Of a DNA stretch of 64,000 nt, positions 47,061-58,565 are shown one piece after another. Below the pieces are notes generated by a model. The model did not search any database and was not told the origin of the DNA. It saw only the letters and a program-made list of their open reading frames with translations. Numbering within the stretch: the stretch's first letter is position 1; each line of letters starts with the position of its first letter. The translations under genes and the position numbers were made by a program. Origin of the DNA: Spirometra erinaceieuropaei (taxonomy: Eukaryota; Platyhelminthes; Cestoda; Diphyllobothriidea; Diphyllobothriidae); NCBI GenBank assembly GCA_902702965.1, contig CACRXP010000019.1:1464256-1528255 (forward strand). Reading direction: 5' to 3'.

Positions 47061-48036
47061 CAGTAGGTGGGCTAACTCATGAAATGTCTATCGAAATTCC
47101 GAAATGCGTTTTCGTCTCGAAAAGAGTTATTAAATTGGGCTGTAGCATAATTCTAAAATAATTTATTTGCCTTCAGATGCCGGCAGTCGAATGAACTTCT
47201 TTCCGGCCGAACACAACAACTACGCTCCATAAAAACTGACTACTTATGTACCATGCATTTTTCTCATTGATTTTCGATGCCCCTAAAAATTCAATTATAT
47301 TTCATAGAGAACATGCATAAAATATTCATTCTTTTGTTCATTCGGTAGAATGTTACGTCTTCTTCTAAGTTTAAGCTTCAAGAACGGGTATAATTCGGCT
47401 TTTAACAGTTTTTAATCTTGATATTTTTTAATATCGTGAAATGGCCATTCATAAAACGTCATGTCTCTGCATTTACCAATGTGGTTTGTAAAGTTACCAG
47501 TATGGAGCAAATCCACTGTCAAATGCTATGAACCCCATATGGTCTCCTCTTAATACCATAGAGAAATGTGTGGTTTACCGTACGCGAAAAATATACGGCT
47601 TGTAGCTTGCAAACCCTGACTGCAAGTGTAACAGCAGGTCGGGTTCAAAATTAGTTGGGAATTAGAAAAGTTTTTGAAAACCGAAGTATACCCTTTCTTC
47701 AAGCTTAAACTTGGAAGAAGATGTAACATTCTACCGAATGAACAAAAGGATGAATATTTTTATGCATGCTTTCCAGGAAATATTATTGGAAATTTAGGGG
47801 CATCGATAATCAATGAGAAAAATGCATGCTATTTAAGTAGTCATTTTTTACAGAGTGCAGTTTTTGCATACTACCGGAGCGAAGTTCATTCAAAAGCCGG
47901 CATACTAAGGTAACTGAAATATTATAGAATTATACTACATGATGATTAGTTTTACTACCCTATTTAATTAATCTTTTCGAAGCGAAAACGCATTTTGGAA
48001 TTTCGGTCGACATTTCATGGATTAGCCCGCCTACTG
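47061..48036. mobile_element. Foldback DNA element family C, copy 4 (976 bp)
   Basis: It runs from CAGTAGGTGGGCTAACTCAT to ATTAGCCCGCCTACTG with TA on both sides and long inverted arms (GAAGAACGGG/CCCTTTCTTC blocks near 47380 and 47690). It inserted next to the second-lineage PLE relic. Confidence 0.88.
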
Positions 48037-48417
48037 TATCACGATAGGCACGTGGGACTTGCTGGTATTGTACGGGCTTCAGCTTCTCTGTTGGCCACTT
48101 TGCTATCACATGATACGGAGATGAGATGCCTGTTCTTCGTCTCCTTCTCCATTTCAACTTTATGCTTCTGTAACGCATCTGAGCTCGGAGCGACGCACCC
48201 CCTTGGTGTGAAAACTCGGTGAGTTATGGCGGGAGCAGGTCGTGTATGGTGTGCGTAAACGGGCAGTTCTATCTCGGATAGTCAGGTGTGGTCTCCATGG
48301 CATTCTCTCTCGGTTGGGATCCGTTCCTTTCGCCTCTTGTTGTTTGTATGAAAGCCAGATCCATCGTGTGCGGACAAGGCACATATATGGCCCGCGTAAA
48401 CGCGTTTTTCAGTTTTG

Positions 48418-48605
48418 TCAGCCACTGCCCCCGATCCCGCCTCCAGTCTTCTTGACCTCGAATTGGCACCGCACCCTGGTCGGTGAAGGAGGGGATAATG
48501 CAGTAGATGCACCGCAAGTCTGCTATCAAGCAAAAGGCAGCGTTCCTGCACCCAACTTGTTGGGGACACACTGCGGACAACGTCGATAACGACGGTCGAG
48601 CTGTC
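48418..48605 (+). repeat. Repeat A fragment
   Basis: CGCCTCCAGTCTTCTTGACC, GCAGTAGATGCACCGCAAGTC and GACGGTCGAGCTGTC in the usual order, with an internal deletion of the second GCGCAAGTC block. Confidence 0.7.
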
Positions 48606-48610
48606 GGCAG

Positions 48611-48829
48611 TAGTAGTGGTAATATAGGCAGAATGATATTACCGACAAAGACAAGGGAGACTGGAATGGCCATTTCTGGCTTATTAGCCGTCGTCAGCCA
48701 GCCATGCCCAAGCCCGAAGTGTGGAACACCCGAGCCTCGAACTCTCGGCCTGTTGGTTTAGAAGTCAACGCCTCTACTCACCGGGCCACGAGCCCGTTGC
48801 CCTGTCGGTTTTCGATCGGGAATATACAG
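48611..48829 (-). mobile_element. tRNA-Arg-like SINE copy
   Basis: The minus strand gives leader (CCCGATCGAAAACCGACAGG), tRNA-like head (GGCCCGGTGAGTAGAGGCGT) and body (GGCTAATAAGCCAGAAATGG), ending at GGTAATATCATTCTGCC. It directly abuts the palindrome at 48830. Confidence 0.8.
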
Positions 48830-49321
48830 TGTTAGGGGGCGCTCACCGATCGTTCATACGGAACTCACTCGTTCCGTTGTGCCTTATGGACTCTCTCTCG
48901 AGCCCAACCAGCAGCCGCACAGCGGCGCATGATACATAGGCAGAATGGTATTGCCGACAAAGACAAGGGAGACTGGAATGGCCATTTCTGGCTTATTAGC
49001 CGTCGTCAGCCAGCCATACCCAAGCCCGAAGTGTGGAACACCCGGGCTCGTGGCCCGGTGAGTAGAGGCGTTGACTTCTAAACCAACAGGTCGCGAGTTC
49101 GAGGCTCGGGTGTTCCACACTTCGGGCTTGGGTATGGCTGGCTGACGACGGCTAATAAGCCAGAAATGGCCATTCCAGTCTCCCTTGTCTTTGTCGGTAA
49201 TGCCATTCTGCCTATGTATCATGCGCCGCTGCGCGGCTGCTGGTTGGGCTCGAGAGAGAGCCCTTAAGGCACAACGGAACGAGTGAGTTCCGTATGAACG
49301 ATCGATGAGCGCCCCCTAACA
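48830..49321. mobile_element. 492-bp near-perfect palindrome with tRNA-like loop
   Basis: Arms of 218 bp (48830-49047 and 49104-49321) are inverted copies with about 7 mismatches by eye. The 56-bp loop holds the SINE tRNA-like head (GTGAGTAGAGGCGTTGACTT and GTCGCGAGTTCGAG). Each arm contains the SINE body and tail, starting TGTTAGGGGGCGCTCA. This looks like a foldback version of the SINE, in which the two bodies share one head. Confidence 0.85.
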
Positions 49322-49334
49322 TAGAAGTGGTAAC

Positions 49335-49342
49335 ATTAGTAT

Positions 49343-49378
<36 letters not shown>

Positions 49379-49402
49379 AAGTAGTAGCAGTAATAGTAGT
49401 AT
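49335..49402 (+). repeat. (TAG)n microsatellite
   Basis: About 18 TAG-type units with a few changes, directly after the palindrome. Confidence 0.92.
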
Positions 49403-50030
49403 GATGACCGGCCTGATAAAATTCGTATTTTATAAACAGTGGCGACACCGTGGTGGACGATAGTTTTAAGTAATTAATCAGTTCAATACACTTACCTAAA
49501 TAGTCTGTTTGCCAGAGCGCCTCCTTCCCCTATCAGAGATATAAACCTGTAGGGGGAGGAGAGTTTTCGTGTCAAAACTACTCAACGCTTTGGATCTGTG
49601 CGCGAGAGAGGAAGAGGGTGAGTGGGGTGGAAGGAAACTGACTACTAGATATCCCGACCATTATTCGACGCAGCTGGTAGGCAGACGTGCATGTAGAGTG
49701 CGCAAAGGGAGGGGAAGCAAAAAGTGCACGTCTTGATGGGCAACTTTTGAGGACGCCGGTAGGCCTCTGGAATCAAAAAGGCCTGAACGGGGATATTTTT
49801 AGCTTATAGGATTGGATCATTACGACTCATGGCTATTCTTCTCTTCAGACCGCTAGTCAGCCCGCCAGATCTCCCCTCTTATTGAAATTCTCGCTGGTAT
49901 GATGCCCCAGTCAACTAAGTCTCGTCCGGCGGTGGAGCGTCACGTATGTGATCCGCGCAGATGCGAACTGGGTGTCGAGTCAGCCAGAGCACGGACGTCT
50001 GTCTTCATTTATTTTCAGTCATTTTGTCAT
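49403..50030. other. Nothing recognised
   Basis: No exon or shared repeat could be supported between the microsatellite and the PLE. Confidence 0.4.
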
Positions 50031-50103
50031 CGGAACACAGAAGGTTTGAGGCGCTCATGGGTAACATCATCATCCTCGTACCCAAAATATAGCTTAAGTC
50101 AGC

Positions 50104-51240
50104 GGGTCGAACCTAGGCAATGGCGACCTCGGGATTCATCGCCGAGGCGGTCCTGCAACGGTTAGAGTCGCTGGTCTTCCAACACCACAGACCGAAATTC
50201 TGGGCCCGGTATGTGGATGATACCTTCGTCGTCATCGAACGGGATCAGGTGTTGACATTCCAAGAACATCTCAACGCCGTCTTCCCGGACATTCAATTTA
50301 CGATGGAGGAGGAAGAGAACAACCAGCTGGCCTTCCTGGATGTCCTCGTATGCCGCAAGGATTGTGGTGGACTAAAGACCAAAGTGTTCAGGAAAGCGAC
50401 AAATACGATGCAAGTACTGAACTTCAACAGTAACCACCAATCAGCCACAAACGCAGTTGCGTAAGGACGCTCTATCGGCGTGTCGAAACGCACTGCAGTG
50501 AGCCGGAAGAAAAAATTGCTGAACTACAATATCTCCGACGGGTCTTCAAAGCCAATGGCTACCCGCGCAACTTCGTCGACCGGTGCATACGCAAAAGGGA
50601 CGAAAGGCCTAACTGCACGGACACCAAGTCTTGGCGGGCACTTCCGTATGTCAAGAACGTTTCGGAAGCTTTCGGCCGCCTTCTCGCACCACTTGGGGTT
50701 GGAGTGGCACACAGACCGGAGGCAACCATCAGGCGTCTGATCATGAAACCGAAAGACCCACTGCCACGGCTAGAAACGTCTGGAGTCGTTTATCGGATCT
50801 GGTGCAGTTGCGGACAAAGCAACTACGTCGGAGAAACCGGAAGACAGCTCCGAACGAGAATGGCCGAACACGCGGCAGCGGTGCGGAGAAATGACGCCAG
50901 CTCTCAAGTTGCGGCTCATTCGACGAGATCCGGCCACACATTTAAATTCGATGAGGCCGAAATTCTCGCAAGAGGTGACAACCGAGTGAGCCGGGAGCTA
51001 CTGGAATCATGGTTTACTGGCCCCCAGTCCATCAACAAGTGCAACGATCTTCCCATTCAATACAGCGTGCTGAGACTTCGTCTAGGCGGAGTAATTGGCC
51101 ACGCGGGGAGCGCACTGGTGAACACTCTTCCCAACACCCGGGTCAACGTGTCAGATGGTCGAGCAATCATCACGCCAACATCCAACGCACGTGATGAAAT
51201 TGCAGCAATTATCGATCGAATGTTGGCCATCAAGCAATGA
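50104..51240 (+). pseudogene. PLE RT/GIY-YIG frame with one frameshift and a damaged motif B
   Basis: Motif B is shortened to PMATSGFIAEAV, where family members have PMGSP plus two residues. Motif C ARYVDDTFVVIERD is intact, then LAFLDVLV. A one-base loss near 50438 (in the AACCACCAATCAG stretch) shifts the frame. From there the C-terminal part is open to TGA at 51238-51240: PYVKNVSEAFGRLL, GVVYRIWCSCG, NYVGETGRQLRTRMAEH and SQVAAHSTRSGHTF, which make a complete GIY-YIG core. The endonuclease half looks recent and intact, while the RT half is incomplete. Confidence 0.88.
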
Positions 51241-51373
51241 TCACACCAAGTGTGACAATCCCGGATGAAGGGGGAAGCCGCGAACGTTCATAGGTATGCG
51301 GTAGCATGGCTGCTGCATCCTATAAATACCGCAGCCCCTTGTGCAACAACCACCCGTTTCTGCTTTTTTGTCT

Positions 51374-51407
51374 CTGATGATGGATTCGAGTAGGAATCCG
51401 AAACGTC
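51374..51407 (+). ncRNA. Hammerhead ribozyme, intact core in PLE end
   Basis: CTGATGA, spare base, stem II GGATTC/GAATCC with a 6-nt loop, GAAA, CGTC. Stem I can form between GCTTTTTTGTCT upstream and AGGCTAATAAAGC downstream, with an internal loop. The ACGT before the cleavage C is self-complementary, as expected for a ribozyme that closes stem III by pairing two copies. It precedes the AATAAAGC stretch at the PLE end. Confidence 0.8.
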
Positions 51408-51455
51408 AGGCTAATAAAGCTCTTGTCCCGGCGATCGTGTTTCCTTCTTCAAGAC

Positions 51456-53934
51456 TACTTCCTGGGACTCGGCTCTTCGCTTCTATTGGCAATGGCGACC
51501 CCATTCGACTTAGGCCAACGAATAGCCTGCTGTTTTATATATTGGGTGCCTTTGTATTAAAGACAAGTATGACGACGTGAACTCCTGTTTTCAGGGACAT
51601 CCCCTAAGACTCTGTTTAATGTCCGTTCCCCATCATCCAGGCCGCAGATGATTTGGTGAGCAGAGACTAGTTGTACGCCGCGTTTTTCGCTAATGACTCT
51701 TCCCTCCAAATAACCATAAAGAACGAAAAGGACGCCTTTGCCCCGCACTGGGACATCAGCGGACTGCGTAAATTGCGTGCACAACGGTGTCCTTCGAGCT
51801 GTATGACAATGGATTGAGAGCTCAAAACGAAGGCTCTACCTACTCAAGACGATTTAAGTAGCGTGGCAAACTTCCAAGGGCAGTGGAATGTGCATTGGAG
51901 ACAGTGGTACCTATAGGACGTGTGGCCGTTAGTCTTCAGGTCGGTTGTTCTATCCCGTCTGAAGTACGTACTTCATGATTGCTGAAGCACTTGCAAATAC
52001 TAGAAGTGTCGATTTGCGTCGACAAAACAGAATCCGAAGTGGCGTTTCTCAAATGCTCACAGTAGATGACTTTATTTCCGAAGTTCACATAAACTCAGGA
52101 AGTAGTCCCCATAACTCAGAAACCGCTACAGACGCATCAATCAAAACATCCACTTCAAAGGAACGAGTATGCACTTGAGAATTATTCGAGTTATCGGTTC
52201 GGTGACTACAAATAATGGTTATTGCCCAGTTGAGCCAATAAGGACGCAAAAATCGTGAGCTTACTTTGCTGAAGTGTGTAATGCATGTTCATGAAAAGAA
52301 TTGAATTTGGGAATCTTTACAAGGACAGCAATGCTACAAAAATTCTTTTAGATGATCCGAGACTCAACCACTTATCAAGAGCTGGTAAAAGATACGGCAT
52401 GGTAGCCAGTGAACAACTCGATATTTAATCGAGTGTTATTAAAATGATTTGACAAAATGTTGATCCTATTCAGTCATTTTTGCATTAATGCGTGAGCTGT
52501 TTGCTAAGTCGAAGAGGTTTTCGCTCGATTTCATGGATAGGAATGGCGCAGGAATTAAAGCCTCATAAGGTCGCATGTCTAAGGCCTGGCTAACCAAGAA
52601 ACAACTGAAATATAATTAGCAGACGCGATCACATCCATACTGTCTACTGGGTGTTTGGAGAATATCTCGCCCTCACAATTATTACACGTTTACTTACGAC
52701 GTTGGAGCCCGTTGAATTTAAAGACTGTGAGGTCGTTGTTGGTCTCAGAAATTCTCAGTCATGAACGTCCCTCTTCTGTAGATGACTGTTTGTGTCACGA
52801 CTTTTGCCTCGTCTAACCGTAATTGTCGAAAAAAAATGAATTTCCAAAACAAAGATCTACGACGAATATGCTCTTGCTCGAGAAAAGTTCCTTTCCAACT
52901 AGTTTATCACTTCAAAATGCGTATCGGTGCCGTATTTCGCAGATGAGTACCAACACTCTTCGTCTTTCGCGATGGCTACTGCCACCCTTCTGTGCCAAAC
53001 GAAAACAACTTCCTTTCTCTTAATCCTGGAATTCTTCATATCCCTCTCTCGGGTGCTTCCAATTCTGGTCCCTGTTGTTGACATTCCACTTCCCTTTTTA
53101 CGTCCCCTTTTTGGGCATGAACTGCGTTCTTTTAATTGGTTGGTTTCCTTGTCTGACCTTGAGCCGGAGATTCCATCTTTTCGAATATTGACTAAGGAAT
53201 TCTTTGGCAAGGGTATCCACTGTTAAGGTTTTTACATCTTTCTTCTTAGTCATATTCTGTCAATAGCACAGTGTAAACACTGAAATATATTTCTTGGTTT
53301 ATAGGCGTCGCTCGGGATACCGAATAAGTTGGCAATTCTCAAGATCTTCACAACTCACTGGTCGACACAGGAACAGCCATATGCAGAAGCGTTAAAAAGG
53401 ATGTATTGAACGTTCCAAATCAGGTCTTCGAGCAGGGAAACTGGAGTGCGTTTGAAGAATAAGGAGATCTCAAGAAGGACGTTGTTCAACATGACTCTTA
53501 CAAGACCGTCTATAGCTGCAGTCGTAGGCATAGAACTACACTAAATACTGAAAATTACAGAAATTTAAAACAGACGGGTTAACCACGAGTCCAAACTTCA
53601 ACATGCCATTTTTATGCCAAAAAACCGAACCTGCTAAGATTTAGGCAGAGGCGGAGGATGAAACTCCCGATGATGATCGAAAACCTTTGGATTCATTTGC
53701 AAGTAGTGATGCATTTCTGGAGTGGAACCTGTCCTGCACAGAATGATCCTTGTCAGCGTGTGAATGTTGATGTACCCAAACTGGTTCCTACGAGTCCGAT
53801 GGTTGTCGGTTTAGAACCCCTGAAAGTTGAATCGTTGGTTTTGATGGTAACCCGATGCAATATTGGAAATTTATGCTCCAGTTTAAAATCTACGTAGAGA
53901 GCAAAGTCAAGGATGCTGGGCAGAAACTCCGGTC
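51456..53934. other. Nothing recognised (2.5 kb)
   Basis: AT-richer than the surroundings. Open frames here (for example 51975-52178 and 52899-53210 on the minus strand) have no recognisable domains or splice context. Confidence 0.4.
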
Positions 53935-54235
53935 AGATGTAGCCGCACCTGAAGTAAACAAACCCCAGCCACCTGTAGTACGGGGCCGGTGGTAATAGAG
54001 GTCTTTACAGGTGGGTCCGGGTAACGCACAGGCGACGGGGTCAAGCAATTGTATGCAAACGAAAAGCTATTGTGAATGCGCAGTTGTACTTTTAGTGGTC
54101 GAGAAATAGTTGTCCTAATCCCTAGCCCTAATGCCTAACACTAACCCCCGACCGCTAACTCTAATCCCTAACCATAACCCCTAACCCCAACTCCAACAGT
54201 ATTGTTTCGACCAGGTGGGGCCAAATAACCACATC
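53935..54235 (-). mobile_element. TIR element family T, copy 3
   Basis: Ends AGATGTAGCCGCACCTGAAG and GGTGGGGCCAAATAACCACATC are an inverted pair. The minus strand carries GGGGTTAGGGGTTATGGTTA-like units (54118-54200), as in copies 1 and 2. Confidence 0.8.
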
Positions 54236-55719
54236 GTACCGAAACTTCTTTTCTTTTGAGATTCGAGAGCAGTAATATAAGATTGCATGGTGTTACCCGC
54301 TCCGTTGGTCTGCGTGAGGGCTCGGGAAATACCTAGCAGCTTGTTTCGAGAGTTGTATACTGTCGCCCGTTTTTTTCTGGACAGTGTGTCAACGCAGGCA
54401 CGTCAAGATAAAAACTGACGCAAATGAGCTACGAGTCTAAATTACAGTCGTTGAATGTCCTGAACCGGACAGTGACTTCATTTGCTTGCGTTGCACAAAA
54501 CCAGTGAGCTGAAGTGGCCGAGAGGACATACAGAAATCCCGACTTCTCAGACCTCACAAAATGTGTGCATATGCGGGCTAGAATAAGGAGAAATCGGTTT
54601 GGACAGGTGTCACACGGAGTTGCGCGTTGTCCGCGTTTACTCCCCATGTCTGGTTCCGAAATATGCAAGTGTATTTCTAAAAAAAATGCCCTGTTTCAGC
54701 TGTCTAGAAAATACACTTTTTTTATTAAAAGGAGTGGGCCGAAGGAGAAATGCGTTCAGTACAAAAAGGCCGCCACACATTGTCGCACTTGTTTCCTTTA
54801 GGTAACGGTTGAGAGAGAACTAAGCAGAATGAAGGATTTAGTGCGTTTACTGGGACTAAATATACGTTAGCACGATTGGGAGTGGTTCTTGTCAGGTTGT
54901 TAATTTCCAACGGATTTGACGGAAAATGTACATCCTTGGACGACGGTTCAGACGTTAATTTTATTAAGCGGAGTAGGCTTAACAACAAGGATGTCTGGAC
55001 GTCGCCAGCAGCCACTCTACGGTTCGATGAGTTATAACTCGGCAGTAGAAGACCTAAAGGTGTCGTCTCTGGATTCCCAAAGGGTCAGATGGGAAATAAA
55101 AAAGTGGTCGACTTGCCGAATTGAAGTTAATAACGGGTATGAGAAGGCACCTCCTTACGCATCACAACAAAGTCCTTCCCTACAGAAATGCCCTTTAACA
55201 ACTGATGGAAACTGATGGGCTGGTCGCCGACAGGGCGGGGTTCAGAATGCTCGAGAATCGGCAAACGAACAGTAGCCGAGGACGCAGCTCGTAAATTAAG
55301 TACTTCGTCAGCCAACCAAAACAAGTTCCACGTGCTTGCTAAACAGATCCCCGGTCTTTGGAAAAAAACTGAGCTAGATATGCAGTGTGAAAAGGCTAGT
55401 TGATGTCTGCATTCGGTGTGAGGGCGGGAGCCTTATTTGCAAACTGTTCAAGGCTGACAGGCTTCCTTCTTCAAAAAGTCAAAGGTTGGGGAAGCAGTAA
55501 TGTCATGCCAAGCAAATCTTACGTACATCCTTTGTAGGCGATATAATCGATTTGGAAGAAAATGAAAATCACAAATTGTCTACACAGTAGTTTTTTTTCG
55601 CATTGCATATACAAACGTGCCATGAAAGGCCACGTCCTTTGCTTGTGGATGCTGAATGTGCCCTCCAAACGGGCCACGTGTTAGATGCGCTGGACCACCA
55701 CGGGGGCCACATAGGACTT
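54236..55719. other. Nothing recognised
   Basis: No exon, repeat copy or RNA gene could be supported. Confidence 0.4.
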
Positions 55720-56125
55720 TGGCAGGCGTTATCTGTGCGTAATAACAAATGTCAACATTTCGGGGTGCGCTGGCAGACCCTGTTGTCGGCAGTCGTCGCA
55801 CAACCGGTCCGCTGCCATCACCCAATTGTTTTGTGGTCAAATCCTGGTCATTTGTAGGTGGACCAGGGAGTGCGGAGTGAAGCGCCAAGACAAGGATCCG
55901 TCCAAGCCATCCACCTGCGGCCTCCCTCGTCTCCGGTCTTCTTGACTCTGTCTTGACACCGGGCTCGGGCGGGGGAGGAGGAGAGAGTGTGGGTAGATGC
56001 AGCGCAAGTCTACTGGCACTATAAACCTCTGCGCAAGTCACCGTCCCTGCTCCACAATGCAGTCTGTGGGGCACACGGTGGACATCGTCGAAATCGACGG
56101 TCGAACTATCGAATGTTGAAACCTC
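55720..56125 (+). repeat. Dispersed repeat family A, long copy
   Basis: GCTGGCAGACCCTGTTGTCGGC start, GGTCAAATCCTGGTCATTTG, CGTCTCCGGTCTTCTTGACT, TAGATGCAGCGCAAGTCTAC, TGCGCAAGTCACCGTCCCTG and GACGGTCGAACTATC follow in order. Confidence 0.8.
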
Positions 56126-56919
56126 ATTTTAGCGATCCTTTTGACTGGCTTGTCACACTTCCTGTTCCGACGACAGGCCCCAAACAATCTGAAGTTGTCA
56201 TTTTTCGTATTTCTCAACGAGTAGTAGTTTAATTTTTGTCATCGAAATGTACAAGGCACGTTGGGATTTTGGAAGTTCATTCAGACATGACGTTCACTTA
56301 TCAGACCGGACGGTAGAAGAAACCATAAACACTGCTTTTCGCGCGGAACTCTGGCCTAGAGGTGAGCGCATTGTGGTCAGCAATAAATACTTGAGACGTT
56401 TCACCAGAAAGTACAGCTGGGGTTGGAGTGGGCAGCTCCAGCGCAGTTCCGAATGGCTTGAGATTGTCACGCGGATCCGATTCGTCATTGAGACGAGTGG
56501 CGTTCATCACAACCCATCGCCCTACTTATAGGGCATTTTGCCCAGTGACTAAGTTTAGCCTGCAACTGAGGACTTTCTGTCCCGACCATGGTTGGCCGAA
56601 GGTAGCAGATGAGCCAGAAACGCCCATTTCAACCTTCCAAGTAATTTTCGATAAAACTGCCAGACAGGTTGGAAGGTAATCATATTTTCTCAATGCGCGC
56701 TTCATCCTAACTGCATCGACTAGGGCGGTGTATTTAAGATGCGTGTCACCCCTACATTGAAAAATTCTGAGTACACCGGATCTTGATCCCCAAACCATGA
56801 CGTGTGGAGTTCGATGAGTCTGCAGGCTACCAACCGCCCAGTCGCCAATGTCATCCTGAAAGCATCTTGCGAACTCTAGACCCTCCTCTGGGCCTTGACC
56901 TACGGTCTCCATGGCTCTG
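56126..56919. other. Unassigned; small open frame on the minus strand at 56301-56510
   Basis: The minus-strand frame of 69 codons is not low-complexity, but no family is recognised and no splice context is clear. I do not call it a gene. Confidence 0.3.
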
Positions 56920-57090
56920 TTCTGGCACCCACCCGGGTGGGCATGAGTATGGTAGATACAGCGCAAGTCTGCCACCACTTTAAACTAACTCACTCGCAAG
57001 CCACTGTCCCTGCTTTCATCCTTCTGTGGAGCACACAATGGACAGTGGTGGCAATGAAGGTCGAACTGTCGTTCGTGTGTGTCCCTTGTG
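56920..57090 (+). repeat. Repeat A fragment
   Basis: GGTAGATACAGCGCAAGTCTG, CACTCGCAAGCCACTGTCCC, CTGTGGAGCACACAATGGAC and GGTCGAACTGTC. Confidence 0.7.
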
Positions 57091-57405
57091 TTTGTGCGTT
57101 TTGGGCGTCAGGTCGTCCATGTGGATGGACTATCTAGCCCTGTCAGCCGCTGCGTCCACTGACCGGCTAGGGCAGCGAACTGGTGCCCATGAGTTGAAAG
57201 GAGAGGATGAAGTCGACTCCCTAAGAACAGTTCGAAGCGCTTGAATCAACAACGGTGTGCTAAAAGTCCTGGCTTGGTGGGCCGACACCTAAAGGAACAA
57301 CTCGACCTTCCTCTGAGAACGAAAAGTCCAGCTGAAATGGCTCCTACCTAATGCGGTCTTTATGACACCCTGATTCGGTTGGGGTCTGATGTGTCCATCT
57401 CCTCG
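57091..57405. other. Nothing recognised
   Basis: Includes GGCTCCTACCTAATGCGGTC near 57340, which resembles GGCTCCTCCTTAATGCAG at 37916 and 38680 in the 0.77-kb repeat. Confidence 0.4.
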
Positions 57406-57695
57406 GCTTTTTTGTACAAAATCCTAGTCAGTTGTATGTGGTGGACTAGGGGGTGTAGTATTACGCTTATGTGTGTCCAGCCAGCCACCTGTACCCTCTC
57501 CCGCCTCCGTTCTTCCTGACTCTCTTATGATACCGGACCCAGGTGGCAGAGGAAGAGAGAGTGTGATAGATGCTTCGAAAGTCTGCTATCAATATAAAAT
57601 AATTCGCGCCCAAGTCCCAGTCCCTGCTCCCACGCCTCTCTTGAGCACATGGTGAACATAGTCGGAAACGACCGTCAAACTGTCGCATGCGCCTG
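57406..57695 (+). repeat. Dispersed repeat family A copy
   Basis: CTTTTTTGTACAAAATCCTAGTC, CCGCCTCCGTTCTTCCTGAC, GATAGATGCTTCGAAAGTCTG, CGCGCCCAAGTCCCAGTCCC and GACCGTCAAACTGTC follow the family order. Confidence 0.75.
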
Positions 57696-58029
57696 TGTAG
57701 CCGAAGACGAGATCAGGCGAATATGTGGTCAAGATCACGAATCGGCGGCGAACAGCACAAATCGCCATTTGAGAAATATGTCGCATTCGGACTCAAAGTC
57801 AATAAAAAAAATAATGGAAGTGGTGGGGTACTTATGTTAGCCATAAAAGGGTGGCAAGTCCAAATTGAGACTGCTCATGAATTAGAACCAAGCATGACCC
57901 AATATCAAAAACCTGCAGAGAAAATAAATTTATATTTTTCGTTTAAATATTATTTCAGAAAAACAAAATAAAAGGCAGAAAAATGGACAAACAGGAATTT
58001 TAAATAATACCCATTCTTGCCACTGGAGG

Positions 58030-58225
58030 ATATTGGGCTAGTATAGCATTACCGGCAAAGACAAAGGAGACTAAAATGGCCATTTCTGGCTTATTAGCCA
58101 TAGTCAGCCAGTAATACTCAACTCCGAAGTGTGGAACACCTGGGGCTCGATCCTGCAACTTGTTGGTTAAAAGTCCAATCCCCTAACCACTGAGCCACGT
58201 ACTCGTTGTCCTGTCGGAGACCTGA
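58030..58225 (-). mobile_element. tRNA-Arg-like SINE copy, inverted
   Basis: The minus strand gives CGTGGCTCAGTGGTTAGGGG (box A), an anticodon-arm region, GATCGAGCCCCAGGTGTTCC (box B) and the SINE body. The anticodon arm reads GGACTTTTAACC here. Confidence 0.75.
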
Positions 58226-58565
58226 TGCGGATAGGGGTACGGCCTGCCACAAAAATCATAATGCCTCCCTCGGATTTTCAAGGACCAACCAGAGGGTTCC
58301 GGACACCACAAGAGGGGTGGTGCTTTGTTGGAGACGCTGACGCCCCTGGACCTACGCAACCCGATATTTCAGAGAACGAAGTTGATAATGAAAGCAAGGC
58401 ACGCTTTCAACAGGTAACGCCTGTCGTGGGTGGAAGGCCTTCAGCCCCTTCCGAGGGGCGAACGAGGAGGCGGTCGAGTTGGTCTAGCTCAGCGCAGAGA
58501 ATTTAACCAGGTAAGCCAACCCAGGCGCAAGTAACTTGTCACCGTTACTATCGCGACCTATCATA
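58226..58565. other. Spacer between two opposed SINE copies, nothing recognised
   Basis: An open frame of 93 codons (58225-58506) is present but has no recognisable domain. Confidence 0.35.

Larger units (their letters stand above)
50031..51455 (+). mobile_element. Penelope-like retroelement copy, 5'-truncated
   Basis: RT palm to GIY-YIG (50120-51240), a short linker and a terminal segment with an intact hammerhead (51374-51407). The tail ends with CTTCTTCAAG and may continue into the ACTACTTCCTGG sequence also present at 1998. The 5' boundary is blurred: upstream of 50104 only a poor match is left. Confidence 0.85.

Noticed and set aside
54505..54550. AGTGGCCGAGAGGACATAC resembling a tRNA-Ser/Leu box A
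   Set aside because: No box B or cloverleaf pairing follows.
56301..56510. Minus-strand 69-codon frame with ordinary composition
   Set aside because: Could be an exon or a transposon fragment, but no family, splice signal or second copy supports it.
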